A stretch of 64,000 nucleotides of DNA, taken from the NCBI GenBank assembly GCA_030710605.1, contig CP092863.1, positions 113,460,010 to 113,524,009 on the forward strand, in the 5' to 3' direction. Positions 42,461-53,664 of this stretch are shown piece by piece (within the stretch, counting starts at the first letter, position 1; the number at the start of each line of letters is the position of its first letter). A program made the translations under genes and the position numbers. The stretch comes from Cordylochernes scorpioides. Lineage: Eukaryota; Arthropoda; Arachnida; Pseudoscorpiones; Chernetidae. Below the pieces are notes generated by a model that did not search any database, was not told where the DNA came from, and worked only from the letters and a program-made list of their open reading frames with translations.

Positions 42461-43952
42461 TATATTTAATTTAAAAAAGATAAGATTTCTGTATTGAATT
42501 TAGATTATATTGAGGATTATTGTAAAATATTATATTTAAAAAAAAATGATATTATTACTGTTGTTTTGGATCATATTGATGATTATGCTATGGTGGTGCA
42601 GTCGTGGCATGGATCTTCTTGAAAGTAAAATAATAAAAATAGTATAGATTAAAAATTGCTTTAATTGAGCTATAAGATAAACATAATTCGGTAAAAGTAC
42701 CGCCTGGCTTAAGGCGTAAGAATAAAAAAGATGAAAAACAAAAGAATATTTACATAATGTACAAAGGTTTTGGGTCGGCCAACGGGGAAGAACAACAATG
42801 AGATTTTATATGGTAAGCGTGACCTCTGGCGGTCGATTTAAACAGAGTATTTATCTATGAAATATATAATTTTTAAAATAAAATAATACTTTAATATAAC
42901 ATAATTTTAAATGAAATATTTTAATATAACATTTCCCCCCTGTGAAGAAAACAATATGAGTTAATTCAGAGTAAAGTGATAAAAATATAGCTTTTAAAAA
43001 AGATAAAATGATTAGAAAGAAAGGTGAGAGGTGATATTCCATGATCATATTGGTTTGTTGTTAACCAATAGAGACAGGAAATTACAAAAATGATAATGTG
43101 AATAATGATAACAAAAATGTGGTGAAGAGTGAAAATGTGGTTGATTGAAAATTGTGGTAAAGAGTGAAAAAAGTGTTCCATAATCGTATTGGCTTATTGT
43201 GAACCAATAGATTGGATAGACAAAAATAAAATACACATATTATATTAAAAATGAGGAAAGAAAATAAAATGAATGCATATTAAAAAAGTGAAAAATAAAA
43301 GGATGATATCCCTTGATCATATTGGCTTGTTGTGAGTCAATAGATTGGGAAAAACATGAGATAATGATACACATATAATATTAAAAATGAGGAAGGAAAA
43401 TAAAATGCATGAATTATTAAAACGTATATGAATGAAAAATGAAGAAGAAGTACATTGAAAAAAAACTTAAAAATAATTGGCAAAAGATATATGGCAATGC
43501 TAAAACATTTGATGATAAAATACATTTACGATAAAAAAAAACAATAAGTTGAAGGCAAAGTTTAATTATGTACAAAGGAAAATGTGCAAATAAGTAATAA
43601 ACATGTAAAGAAAAAAAGGCAATGGTAAGAATAAAGAATGGTCATTTGAAGAAAAAGAATCAAGGTGAACAAAAAAAAACAAAAGTTAAAATTTACATAT
43701 GTTGGTATCGCTAAATTTACATATTGGCAGAAACGCTTTTAGACATTAATTACACATGAAATAAGTAATGGGGGTAAAAATGCAAATTTTGAAAATAAAA
43801 ACGCGAAATGAGATGAAATAAGAAAATATAAAAATTACAAAAGTTAGGGATTTTAAATATAAGATGGAAATGTTTGTGAAGCTATAAGGTATAGTGGTCA
43901 TTAACGAAAACATATAGTGGAAATATGGTAAACAATGTTATAGTTTAATAAT
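42431..43952. other. AT-rich, no gene, up to a gap
   Basis: Contains three spaced copies of a block with TTCCATGATCATATTGG/CCTTGATCATATTGGCTTGT and AACCAATAGATTGG (43035, 43170, 43310), so a loose tandem repeat of about 140 bp. No coding seen. Confidence 0.5.
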
Positions 43953-44052
43953 NNNNNNNNNNNNNNNNNNNNNNNNNNNNNNNNNNNNNNNNNNNNNNNN
44001 NNNNNNNNNNNNNNNNNNNNNNNNNNNNNNNNNNNNNNNNNNNNNNNNNNNN
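43953..44052. other. Assembly gap, 100 N
   Basis: Exactly 100 N, the usual placeholder for a gap of unknown size. Features on either side may not be truly adjacent. Confidence 0.99.
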
Positions 44053-44276
44053 GTCTTCGTTGATTATCCTTGAAACTATCTTGGGGCTAAATTTATCTGC
44101 TTTGCTAAGATCTTTTGTTTGCAGTGTGGATTTCGACGAATTCTTTCGCGAATGGCTTTTATAGCTGCTTGCGTTCGTTGCATGTGAGGTCGACCAGATC
44201 TTTCAAGGTCATCAATAGTGCCAGCCTTGTTGAACCTTTCAATGATTCGATAAACAAATTGACGCGTAATATTCAA
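44053..44276 (-). pseudogene. Tc1/mariner-type transposase N-terminal fragment
   Basis: Minus-strand frame with ITRQFVYRIIERFNKAGTI and RSGRPHMQRTQAAIKAIRERI, a helix-turn-helix followed by the GRP linker, typical of the DNA-binding part of Tc1/mariner transposases. It is cut by the gap, so the catalytic part is unseen. Confidence 0.75.
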
Positions 44277-44479
44277 ATTTTGTAAAAGTTTAAAAAGGGT
44301 GAAAGATTTTGGCCTACCTCGTGTAAGGCTACTACAACTATAGGGTTTTCTTTAATACCCAAACCCATTATCAAAAAACAAATATATTTATTTTTTTCTG
44401 AGCACGTGTGCACGAGATATTCAAATAACAACAACTGTATTTTGAATACTTAACGCGGTCAACTTTTGGTTTTGTAACA

Positions 44480-45342
44480 ATATTTATGTTGTTGTTGTTG
44501 TTTCTTATCCCCTTGTGTAAAGATTACACGAATTCCATGAGTTCATGCTCCTCGAGCTGTTTTATGATGAGCAGCGGCCTCTCCCAAAGGTCCTGTTTAG
44601 TGCATTTAATGCAAGCCAAAATGTGTTCTGGAGCTGCAGGTACCAAACTACATTTTGGGCAAGTGGGATAAATTTTGTTATTATTTTCTATCTTCAATGG
44701 CTTGAGATGGCCTGTTCTAAATCTTGTTAGTGTTGTTTGATGCTGTCTATTTCTGATGTTCAGAGCTCCTCCTGGGTTCACTCCACTGTACCAACTGTGC
44801 TTAGGTGGGATCCTCCAATTTTGTTTATTTTTGTTTTGGCTATTGTTTCTATTTCTTTAAAAGTAAGTTTATTTTTCTGTGGAAAGGGTTCTTTTGTGCC
44901 TTTTTTCGCTAGCACATCAGCAGCTTCATTGCCTTCAATGTCAACGTGTGAGGGTATCCATTGAAGGTGAATTTTTGAGGTTTTTGAGAGTTTTTGGAGA
45001 TAACCAATTATGTTCCTGCTTACTTTGTCTCTGAGTTCCCCTGTGTGACTCAAGTGTTGTATGGCACTTCTACTATCAGTAAGAATCCAGATATCTTGAT
45101 AATTAGTATTTCTGATGGATTTTAAGGCTTCATAGATGGCTATAAGTTCTGACTGATCTGAAGACTGAGCAAAAATCTGGGTTTCTTCTGTTCATTTTCT
45201 CAATGCCATTTGTGGTTTTGATGAGACAGCCACTGCCAGTGTGTCCTAGCTCGTCTCTGCTACCATCGGTATAGATAGTTATTGCATTTTTAGGAATGTT
45301 ATTAATTATTTCTAATGATAATTTTTTAAGTATACATAACAA
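44480..45342 (-). mobile_element. Jockey-like LINE 3' part (RNase H), broken
   Basis: Minus-strand pieces in changing frames: RNase H start IYTDGSRDELGHTGSGC (about 45280), then QWIPSHVDIEGNEAADVLAKKG (about 44900) with the catalytic S-H-x-x-x-x-GNE/AD pattern, then a C-terminal zinc-finger-like YPTCPKCSLVPAAPEHILAC (about 44640). The 3' end is a GTTGTTGTTG tract (CAA repeats on the coding strand) near 44490. The RT part is missing, so the copy is 5'-truncated. The same tail is at 9936-10028. Confidence 0.85.
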
Positions 45343-45799
45343 TATTTATGGCTAGACTAAGTATATATACTTTTTGGGCAGTTGTCCCTCATCAGCATGG
45401 TGCAGGTTATGACCAGGCAAGGTGATCACCATTTTCCCCCCAACTTTCTTTTAGACTTCAAACACAAGCTATTAGACCAAATCCAAATAAATAAATCACT
45501 CTTAGACTTCCTAAACAACTATCTTATTTCTGTGTATACAATTTCTTTGTCAACATCAGAGCTGTTGATGTGGGGATGTTGTCAGACACACTCACAGAGT
45601 TAAATTTTATGTAAAATAAATATTTATTTATCATCATCACAGTAAGAAGGTAAGTGGGATCTGGAATACAATAGTGGTGTGAGGAGAGGAGGAAAATACA
45701 TATTAACTATTTGTACAATAAAAAATAACAAAGGAGGAGAGAAAAAACATGTTTTTTGAAATACAAAGGTCAAAATAAATAACAAGGATTGTAAATAAA
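45343..45799. other. Downstream of SYNRG, no gene
   Basis: Minus strand near 45389 shows CTGATGAGGGACAACTGCCC, a hammerhead-like half without the GAAA. A short piece of the palindromic family (CAAATCCAAATAAATAAATC) is near 45478. The rest is presumably the SYNRG 3' flank or UTR. Confidence 0.45.
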
Positions 45800-46048
45800 T
45801 CACACACATGGAATGTAGCTAAGTACTAAGGTGGGTGGGGGGTCGCAGGGAGGGGGGATGGGTTCCACACAGTTGACCCAGAGGTTGGCGCAGCCCGCGT
45901 GGTACTTGCGGCCCCCAAACCACAGCAAGCGGTCCTTCACTGGCAGCAGACAGACCCCACACAGGGTGGAGGCCTCTCCCCCATCATACTCCTCCGTGTG
46001 ACAGGCCTGAACACAATTCTCTCCAAGTTGAATAAACCCAATATCTAT
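45800..46048 (-). CDS. SYNRG: Synergin gamma, last coding exon
   Basis: Last exon of the AP-1 gamma-adaptin-binding protein synergin gamma. It starts after an acceptor CCTCAG (phase 0) and ends at a stop at 45800-45802. The peptide runs IDIGFIQLGENC, then CGVCLLPVKDRLLWFG, GRKYHAGCANLWVNCVEP and a Pro-rich end. The pair CGVCLL and YHxxCANxWxNCVEP is the conserved cysteine-rich C-terminus of vertebrate synergin gamma, which ends soon after. A polyadenylation signal was not assigned. Confidence 0.92.
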   Translation of the reverse strand: MDIGFIQLGENCVQACHTEEYDGGEASTLCGVCLLPVKDRLLWFGGRKYHAGCANLWVNCVEPIPPPCDPPPTLVLSYIPCV

Positions 46049-46159
46049 CTGAGGATATGATTGTTTTATAACAATCAATTTTTTGGCAATGTGTTTCTTT
46101 TTTGTACTTATAACATCAAATATTATTTCTACAGACCTTATTATAAAGATAAAAGTCAG

Positions 46160-46340
46160 ATACAGTAGAACCTCCCTGTAATGGATACCTATTTGCAGAG
46201 CCAGTGTGTCCTTTAGAGAGGTGTCCTCTTACCAGAGAGTTGCCAATTACTAAGAATGGTAATTTTGGAAATGAAAACTGTCCCTTGTAGAGAGGTGTCC
46301 TCTAGCGCAAGTGTCTTCTCATGGAGTATGTTCTACTATA
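46160..46340. mobile_element. pogo-like MITE, family copy 2
   Basis: Left end ACAGTAGAACCTCCCTGTAA. The right end GAGTATGTTCTACTATA is degraded. Lies in the last SYNRG intron. Confidence 0.65.
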
Positions 46341-46479
46341 CTTACTTTATCATTGCAGTAAAAGGTCTGTAGAGATAATATTTTATGATATATGTACAAA
46401 AAATGAATTGTTAAAAATTTTAAAGATATATGACAATTAAATTTATAAATAAGTTTCTTTAACAGTTTTTTTTTTTAAT

Positions 46480-46600
46480 ATAAACTTAATCTTTTGGGTC
46501 TATAAGCCCTTTGACAGGTGTCACACAATAATCATCATTGTGTTATTCCTGTCGAGGGGCTTATACCCGAAAGCTTGAGTTTGGGTAATAAAAGAAACTT
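46480..46600. repeat. Inverted repeat with CTGTCGA..CCCGAAAGCTTGA hairpin
   Basis: Plus strand CCTGTCGAGGGGCTTATACCCGAAAGC-type block (46548-46575), with an inverted partner at 46497-46518. The same block in minus orientation is at 34037-34064. It resembles a hammerhead core in which CUGAUGA is replaced by CUGUCGA. Confidence 0.5.
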
Positions 46601-46711
46601 ATCTCTGGATTGATCTTCAATTTATTTAATTGACCACAGGGGATATAATAGATATATACAAGTTTAGTTTTATTTCATTCAAGTATAGACACACCTGGGG
46701 GATCGATGGAA

Positions 46712-47010
46712 GGATGGCCTAAACCGTTGGTTTTCGACCGCTACGACCCGGGTTCGATTCCTGCATTGGGCACTTTTTTCTGATTTAAAAATAATATGCT
46801 CCAATGGCCCCCGATTCTTGCAAAAGTCCAACCCCACCAGCGAGTGCAAGTAACCAAACAGGGCTCTGGCACATTTGTAAGTGTAAAGTCGAACTGCTTT
46901 TCACATGTGTAGACATGTGGTGCACTTACAGTAAAAGTAGTTGCCTACTTCTACCCACCATGATTACCATGACCTGTACCATGTGTACTAGAGATAAGCA
47001 AAAAAAAAAA
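46712..47010 (+). mobile_element. tRNA-headed SINE, reference copy
   Basis: About 300 bp. The tRNA-related head has GGTTTTCGACCGCTACGACC and box B GGGTTCGATTCCTGC. The body has GCTCCAATGGCCCCCGATTC, AGTGCAAGTAACCAAACAGG and a short inverted pair around CACATGTGTAGACATGTGG. It ends GATAAGC then poly-A. Seven other copies are in the window, both orientations. In an intron of SYNRG. Confidence 0.85.
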
Positions 47011-47517
47011 TAGACACAGCTCTGGAATTTGTTGATTCACCTCACATTCAAGATTTGCATAGTAGTGTTACCCTTTCAGCCACCTACACTGACTTTTCCT
47101 GTGTAAATAGATATATATATATATATTTTTTTTACTTATCCTTCCAAATAGATATTTGGATATTGGAAATATATCTACATATTTAATTCTATTTATATAA
47201 ATATGATATTGTAAACAAAATATTTATTGAAATCATCCAGAAATAAGTTTCTTTTTGAAAAATATAATTTAGATCTATCTAGCTGAGGAAAGTGACAGGA
47301 AATCACTGAAATGTCAAGAATTAAATAAATCATTGGTTGATGTAGCTGTGTTTTACCAAACCTACTTCCAACCAACAGATGATCTTATCAAAGCTAGAGT
47401 GAGAATGATACATTACTATAATGTATAACTCCTTTAATTCAACAACCCAAGAGATCAGATTTTTTAGTTAAATAAAAAAAAAAAAGTCGGTGTTGAATTA
47501 TAGTCAGTTAAATACAA
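47011..47517. other. SYNRG intron, no feature
   Basis: AT-rich with a short TA run near 47113. Nothing coding. Confidence 0.4.
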
Positions 47518-47712
47518 GAAAATAAGACCTAATCCAAATAATTTAATAGTGTGTGATGTTTCGGTAACAGCATTGTTACCATCATCAGACAAAAGAATAA
47601 AAATGTATATAAAAGAATAAATCACTTATTCTTTTGTCTGATGATGGTAACAATGCTGTTACCGAAACATCACACATTAATTATTTATTTGGATTGAGTC
47701 TTATTTTTTTGT
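47518..47712. repeat. Palindromic repeat family, clear copy
   Basis: Left arm GTGTGTGATGTTTCGGTAACAG and right arm CTGTTACCGAAACATCACACA. The right arm shows GTCTGATGA, hairpin GGTAAC/GTTACC, GAAAC. The centre pairs ACAAAAGAATAA with TTATTCTTTTGT. Confidence 0.85.
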
Positions 47713-47884
47713 AGCTATAATCTATAATCCAAATTGTGCTTTATCATATAGTCAGTTAAATTAAATAACCTTATTGGTATTTTAAAAGTAGAGTTGAATT
47801 AAAGCAGGTGTTAGAGGTTATACTACTGTATTTTAAAGAAAGAAAACCCAAAGTTTGAAGTCTGCAGAAGAATGTAGTGTTGAC

Positions 47885-48036
47885 CTTGAGTGTGATGTCC
47901 AGCTCCTGGGTCAGAGAGTTCAGGTCCCCCCAGGACTTCCTGATGGCCTGGCTCAGCTGTCGGATCTTGGGACTGGTCTTGCCATAGGCGTCTGCTTTGG
48001 TGATCCTCTCCGCCACCCGGTACACCTCCGTCAGGT
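47885..48036 (-). CDS. SYNRG: Synergin gamma, exon before last
   Basis: 152 bases. The acceptor GGCTGTGGCAG leaves a phase that joins the G of the previous exon to AC, reading YLT-DLTEVYRVAERI, which aligns without gaps to the YLLGVVEVYRVTKRV region of vertebrate synergin gamma. The peptide continues KIRQLSQAIRKSWGDLNSL and ends with LDITLK at a donor AAG|GTCAAC (phase 0), compatible with the last exon. Predicted to be helical. Confidence 0.9.
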
Positions 48037-48091
48037 CTGCCACAGCCATCTGTGAGGAGGTAGGTTTCTACATAGCAATCAATCTATTGCT

Positions 48092-48256
48092 GATACAGTA
48101 GCGCTAGAGGACACCTTTCTATAAAGGACAGTTTTCATTTGAAAAATTATCATTTTTACTATTTAAAAACTCTCCGGTAAGAGGACGCCTCTCCTAAAGG
48201 ACACTTTGGCTCTGCAATTAGGTGTTGTCCTTTACAGGGAGGTTCTACTGTAGTAT
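48092..48256. mobile_element. pogo-like MITE, family copy 3
   Basis: Ends TACAGTAGCGCTAGAGGACA and GGGAGGTTCTACTGTA. Body AAAGGACAGTTTTCATTTG and GGTGTTGTCCTTTACAGG as in copy 1. Directly followed by the dispersed repeat at 48257. Confidence 0.7.
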
Positions 48257-48510
48257 CCTGTAAGGACTCTGATCCAGGGATACAGGATGTACTCCATGTT
48301 AGGAGCAGCTGTACATGGCGTCTGTTCCTTATGTCAGAGGCGGCCATTTCATATTGGAGCTAAGTGCTACTGAGTAGCGCTCCCAGTCTTAATAACATAG
48401 GCAGACACATTCTACTTCACACAGTCATGATGGTTGTATCTCAAGTTTCTACATGCTTGATACCATAATATGATTGAGTAGAGATAAGAAAGAAGAAGAT
48501 GACAAAAGCA
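48257..48510 (+). repeat. Dispersed LINE-tail repeat, third copy
   Basis: CTCCATGTTAGGAGCAGCTG, TCTGTTCCTTATGTCAGAGG, then GAGTAGAGATAAGAAAGAAG. See 8747. Confidence 0.65.
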
Positions 48511-48639
48511 GATGCATTCTACCTTACCCAGCCATGATAGTTGTTAAGAAAGAGGAAAAAAAGAAGACTACATCTACTTTCCTCTAGCAATACCTATCAC
48601 ATTTTCAATGAAAGAGATCCTTATAATGTACAAATTTGG

Positions 48640-48765
48640 ATTATAGATTAGAACTACAAGGTAATAAGACCAAATAAATAGTGTGTGATGTTTCGGTAAC
48701 AACGTTGTTATCATCATTCAGTACTCTGTCTGTCTTTATTTGAACTTATTACCTTGTAAAAATAA
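48640..48765. repeat. Palindromic repeat family, partial copy
   Basis: AAGGTAATAAGACCAAATAA, GTGTGTGATGTTTCGGTAAC, then a shortened right arm ending ACTTATTACCTTGT. Confidence 0.7.
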
Positions 48766-49031
48766 AAGAGATCCTTGAAGAATGAAGGGGGAGAGGTAGA
48801 CACCAAGGAAATATGGTTGATAATCTAATAGACAGTAATTAGAGAGAGAAGACATGAAGAGAATTGCTTAGAATGGTGTTCCAGCTGGCTGCTACTACAT
48901 GGTGATGTACTATGGCATTGCTCATTTATACTTTCAGAAAGGACATGGTATTAATAAAGTGATGGTTTTCCAAAGAATAAAAATGGAAATAATGTTCTTA
49001 ATAAAGGGGAAACTAGGATAAACCTCAATGT

Positions 49032-49329
49032 TTATGAGAGGGTGGTTTTCGACCACTACGACCCGGGTTTGATCCCTGCATTGGACACTTTTTTCTGTTT
49101 AAAAAAAATGCTCCAATGGCCCCCCCTATTCTTGCAAAAGTCCAACCCCACCAGCGAGTGCAAGTAACCAAACGGGGCTCTGGCACATTTGTAAGTGCAA
49201 AGTCGAACTGCTTTCACATGTGTAGACATGTGGTGCACTTACAGAAAAAAAAAAAAAAGCAGTCGCTAACTACCACCCATGATTATCATGGCCTGTACCA
49301 CGTGTACTAGGGATAAGCAAAAAAAAAAG
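49032..49329 (+). mobile_element. tRNA-headed SINE, plus copy
   Basis: Head GGTTTTCGACCACTACGACC, box B-like GGGTTTGATCCCTGC, tail ACTAGGGATAAGC plus A run. An internal A run of 14 near 49246 has been added. Confidence 0.8.
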
Positions 49330-49661
49330 CCTCCAAAAAATGATGTGTTTTTGTTCATCATTTCTGCACAGAACATAATGCCTCAACATCAGCTTTAGTA
49401 AAGTCAGACAAACAAAAGCCAACAATCTGTAAACCATATGTTACTTTGATCTCTGAATGTGTCTTCTGTGCACAGATATTATTAATAGAATGCATCATTT
49501 CTTATTGTAGTATAAATGGTAGAAATGCTTTTTTTTTCTGTTAATATCTTACTTCTTATAAAATTACAATATTTATATATGATGAGGAAAAAAATTGTAT
49601 CCCATTACAGTCGAACAAGGTCACTCGGGACCGAGATATTTTATGTTGTTATAACCACAGT

Positions 49662-49950
49662 TAAACGTTGGTTTTCGACCGCTACGACCAGGGTTCGATT
49701 CCAGCATTGGTCACTTTTTTTCTGTTTAAAAAAATGCTCCAATGGCCCCCGATTCTTGCAAAAGTCCAACACCACCAGCGAGTGCAAGTAACCAAATGGG
49801 GCTCTGGCACATTTGTAAGTGCAAAGTCGAACTGCTTTTCACATGTATAGACATATGGTGCACTTACACTAAAAGCAGTCGCCTACTTCTATCCTCCATG
49901 ATTATCATGGCCTGTACCACGTGTACTAGGGATAAGAAAAAAAAAAAACA
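49662..49950 (+). mobile_element. tRNA-headed SINE, plus copy
   Basis: Same family, 330 bp from the previous one. Head GGTTTTCGACCGCTACGACC, box B AGGGTTCGATTCCAGC, tail ACTAGGGATAAG plus A run. Confidence 0.8.
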
Positions 49951-50197
49951 GTTAAAACAATTGGAACTTGAAGCTTGGAACCTTAGAGAAGAGCGACAGT
50001 GAGTGACTGAAACATCAGGAGCTAAATAAAAAACTGGTTGATGTAAAGCCAGCCATACCTTTTTACAAAATAACCAAGTTATAAAAGAGAATGTCATAAC
50101 GAGCTGTTCCATGATTCATTATTTTACAAAGTTGAAAATATAAATACATCTGGACTGGTAGAAAAGATAGCTGTAGAGATAGGTAAATCAATTATAC

Positions 50198-50388
50198 AAG
50201 GTTGTCCCAAAAGTTCGTAAACACTTGCAAAAAATTGAAATACCAATATTATTTGCTGTTATATATAATGTGTTTGTTTTATGTATAAAGTAATTGTATT
50301 ATGTATTCACCAAGTAATAATATTATTCACCAAGTAATAAGAAAAACAATGTTTTAAGACAAACATGAACTTTTGGGCCAACCTTATA
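50198..50388. mobile_element. mariner MITE, about 190 bp
   Basis: Inverted ends CAAGGTTGTCCCAAAAGTTC and GAACTTTTGGGCCAACCTT with TA at both flanks. The ends resemble those of mariner elements. It sits about 15 bases from the donor of the SYNRG exon at 50403-50565, in the intron. Confidence 0.8.
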
Positions 50389-50402
50389 AAATGTGCACTG
50401 AC

Positions 50403-50565
50403 CAGTGAGGTAGCGGGAGCCTTGCTCTGATGTGAGCACCTCCCGGCAGACCTCAGGGTTGGACACCATCCCCAGGACATCTGTGGCCTCCTCAATGAGC
50501 CTCTGGCAGCTCTCCAGACACCGGGTCCACTCCCAGATGTAGGGTCCCTCGTCCTCCAGCTGGGG
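50403..50565 (-). CDS. SYNRG: Synergin gamma, internal exon
   Basis: 163 bases. The acceptor GTGTACAG is followed by CCC CAG (phase 0). The peptide PQLEDEGPYIWEWTRCLESCQ, EATDVLGMVSNPEVCREVL, QGSRYLT aligns along its length with the vertebrate ENERYAYEWQRCLGSAL...EYLL region. The donor G|GTCAGT leaves phase 1, matching the next exon. Its 3' splice site neighbour is a mariner MITE. Confidence 0.9.
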
Positions 50566-50707
50566 CTGTACACACTGCCCAGGAATATGTACCACGCTGA
50601 TAACACCCCCCTAATACATATATGATTGGCTTTTATTCAATTTAACTTTTTTTTTTTGGGCCGGTATTCTTGGATATAAAGTAATAATTAACATTTATAG
50701 AGTTGAC

Positions 50708-50860
50708 GTTAAGGCACAATTTAGATTATAAACACAAGGTAATAAGACCAAATTCAAATAAATAAATAGTGTGTAACATTTCAGTAACAGCGTTGTTACC
50801 ATCTTCAGACAAAAGTACTGAATGGAACACCTTGTGTTTATAATCTATAATTCAAATTGT
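50708..50860. repeat. Palindromic repeat family copy
   Basis: TATAAACACAAGGTAATAAG, GTGTGTAACATTTCAGTAACAG, ACCATCTTCAGACAAAAGTA, then ACACCTTGTGTTTATAATC. A second partial copy follows at 50868-51030. Confidence 0.75.
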
Positions 50861-51282
50861 GCCCCTTATCAGATTATGGATTAGAAGTACCAGGTAATAA
50901 GACCAAATCCGATTATAAATTTAATCCATGTCTTCATGGCCTTGTATAATTATACAATGGGATAATAATTTTAAAAAGACCAAATCCAAATGAATATTTA
51001 TTTACCTAATTTTATTACCTGGTAATATAGAGTTGACATTCATTCATTGGTATTCCTTTGCATAATCAAGAGAATTATTTTCTTTAAATTTACAAGCTGA
51101 TTATTATTTATTATCTTTGTTATATTTAGAAACAATGAATCTTTATTTTTTTAATTCTTGGGTAAAAAGCTACTTCATGATAAAGTTGTAAAAAACATTT
51201 TGAAACTACAAAAATTTCTCACAATTTGTTTGGGCCAATCCAACCATGGTATTGGAACACTAGGTATAATCAGAACACTCAC

Positions 51283-51375
51283 TTCAACTTCCTCCCGAAT
51301 GCAGCTGTACCGGTCAACTGGAACCTTTCCACCCAGCGCTACGACCACACACAGGGGTTGGTGAGGTAGTTTTCT
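51283..51375 (-). CDS. SYNRG: Synergin gamma, internal exon
   Basis: 93 bases (31 codons, phase 0 at both ends), between acceptor TTATTCCAG and donor GAA|GTGAGT. Peptide RKLPHQPLCVV, ALGGKVPVDRYSCIREEVE. Joined to the next exon it reads DRYSCIREEVE-PQLEDEGPYIWEW, matching the vertebrate DKYKDLTGEVEENERYAYEW stretch. A BEL/Pao element (51614-57002) lies in the intron upstream. Confidence 0.8.
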
Positions 51376-51618
51376 CTGGAATAAAAGCAACCATGTTGGG
51401 GAAAAAGATATTGGTTTATCCATTAGCGATCAAATTGTAAATGTATCAGTCTGTTTCACTTGGAGGTTGGATAAGTGTCAAATTGTCTACTTGGTATATA
51501 TAGTGGGGGGGTCATATAAAAATATATTTTTCACAATGAGTTTATTTTTATTTTAAAATGCTAGCTTTCAAGTGATAATCATCCTTGTAAGATATAGTCA
51601 ATGTTTTTTATTAGGCCT

Positions 51619-51949
51619 TGTTGGATCCTATAGTTAATAATTTCCTTAAATTCAATTTTAGATATGAAAATTAAGCCAAAATATTCTAAATTAAATTGTA
51701 CAATATAAATCTTTAATATGTAAATTTTAAAGCAATCAACATGTATGCAAATTTCTAGTTTGGTTAATTAATAGCTTTTTTGTTTTCTCTCTCTCTCTAC
51801 CACTAGTATCATAATCTAAGTCAAATTCATGTAATCTAAAATCATGTGGTAGCTACTCCTAACTCTAAAACCAAAAGACAATAAAATAATTCAAGACAAG
51901 TGGCAAGGTGCTTCTTAGTATTTTTTACTGAACATTCAAGCCACGAACA
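51619..51949 (+). repeat. BEL/Pao 5' LTR
   Basis: 331 bp, TGTTGGATCC...CACGAACA, with a CTCTCTCTCTAC tract. Confidence 0.93.
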
Positions 51950-51952
51950 TTA

Positions 51953-51974
51953 TGGTCCCTCATCGAGCCGGATA
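51953..51974 (+). other. BEL/Pao primer-binding site
   Basis: TGGTCC-CTCA-TCGAGCCGGAT: the complement of a tRNA-Tyr 3' end (TGGTCCTTCGAGCCGGAT) with a small insertion. The assignment is tentative. Confidence 0.5.
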
Positions 51975-52026
51975 CTTTAAAAAATTAAGGTAAGCCATTT
52001 GAAAACTTAAAATTCTTAAAATAGTC

Positions 52027-53664
52027 ATGCCCAAATCTGAAGTTAAAATTCGGCACAAATTCAACTTTATTATTCAGGAAATAAAGGATCTGGGAATCAG
52101 AGAAAAAAGCTATTGTAGAATCTAAAAACATACATGGATTAAAGCTATTCCAACAAGAAGTTAATGAAAGGAAAATTAGCCTAAATCAAGTTATCAACAC
52201 ATTATTAGAATCAGAGTTAGATGATACACAATATGACGATTATTCAAAGGCCAAGAAGGATATTTTTAATATGTTGGTGTCTATTGAAGAGGCTTTATCT
52301 TTGATTGAAACCAAAGAAAATACTCATAGTGATAAACAACTGCCCGAATCCAATGTTAATTTACCTAAGATAAATTTACCCATTTTCAATGGTGATTCAG
52401 CCAATTGGCTTAGTTTTAGAGAAATATTTAACTCCACCATTAATTCAAATCAAACACTAACTGAAATACAAAAATTTCATATCTAAATGCATCTGTTAAG
52501 GGTCCTGCGGAAAAGTTGATTCGGGGTTTTCCCATTTCTGACAAAAACTACCAGCAAGCATGGGATACCTTATGCAATAGATTTAATAACAGAAGAGAAT
52601 TGGCTTTTTCACAAATCAACAAAATATTCTCCATAAGGCCATTAAAATCTATTTCGGCTGGTTCTCTCTATGAAATCCTTGATGTTTGCAATGAAGGCAT
52701 TAGAAATCTCTCAGTGCTAGGACTTGAGAAAAACACATTAACAGATCTAATCCTGATCAATTTTTTTGAAAAAAGAATTGGTGAAGCCCTCAGGAAAGAA
52801 TGGGAATTAACGCTTCAAAATGAAGAATATCCAACATTTGAAAACTTTGTGAATTTTTTAGAAAAACATGCTAGAAGCCTGCAAGGTATGAGAATTCCTT
52901 TGTTCCAGGAACAAAAAACCTCTAGCAAAAATATGATGGCTCATGGCCTTTATGTCAACAAAGGTCAAAATTGTATTTTATGTCATCAAATTCATAAACT
53001 AAATGACTGCCAGAGATTCATAAATCTTCCCTTGCCTAAAAAATGGGAATTAGTTAAAAAACATAAACTTTGTCAAAATTGCCTTAGAGCAAATCATGAG
53101 ATATCCAAATGTCTCATCACATCAAGATGTAAAAACTGCAAGCAGAACCATCATACTCTTCTGCATGAATACAACTCTGAATCATCCATTCCACAACCAA
53201 CAACCTCTCAAGAGATGTTGATTTCAACAAATACCATCTGTAATGCGATGCCTTTGGAAACGGAAACAAATATTCTACTGTCAACAGCCCTTATTAAAGT
53301 CAAGGCGAAGGATGGCTCATTTGTGCTATGTAGAGCATTAGTGGACAATGGGTCCCAAATAAGCCTAATTTCAGAACAATGTTGCCACAAGTTGGGACTT
53401 GAAAAAAGGAAAAATTCTTATACACTAAAAGGTGTAGGTGACATTGTTGTCAACAGGACAACATCGCAGGTTGAAATAGAGTTCACCCCACATCATAATG
53501 ATCATTTATTTTCTGCCAGAGCATTTGTGGTTGGAAGGGTAACTGCAGACCTTCCAAATTCAGTCAGCAGACTTTCCTCATTTAGAAAATTTGCTCTTGG
53601 CAGACCCAGAATTCTATGTCACCAAGCCCATAGACCTAATTTTGGGGTGCAGATACCTTTGTAG
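52027..53664 (+). pseudogene. gag: BEL/Pao Gag and protease, frameshifted
   Basis: Starts MPKSEVKIRHKF at 52027. A run of six A at 52103-52108 shifts the frame, the next piece runs to 52486, and a further indel near 52484 leads into 52516-53664. The Gag domain has NLPKINLPIFNGDSANWLSF, typical of BEL/Pao, followed by helical capsid sequence (ISDKNYQQAWDTLCNRFNN). Zinc-finger blocks lie at about 52975-53180: CILCHQIHKLNDC, LCQNCLRANHEISKC and CKNCKQNHHTLLH. The protease motif LVDNGSQISLIS lies near 53338-53373. Near 53590 and 53644-53647 (GGGG) further indels shift the frame into the protease-RT linker. Confidence 0.88.

Noticed and set aside
45357..45400. Hammerhead-like CTGATGAGGGACAACTGCCC on the minus strand
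   Set aside because: The stem is followed by AAAAAG, lacking the G of GAAA, and no stem I partner was found.
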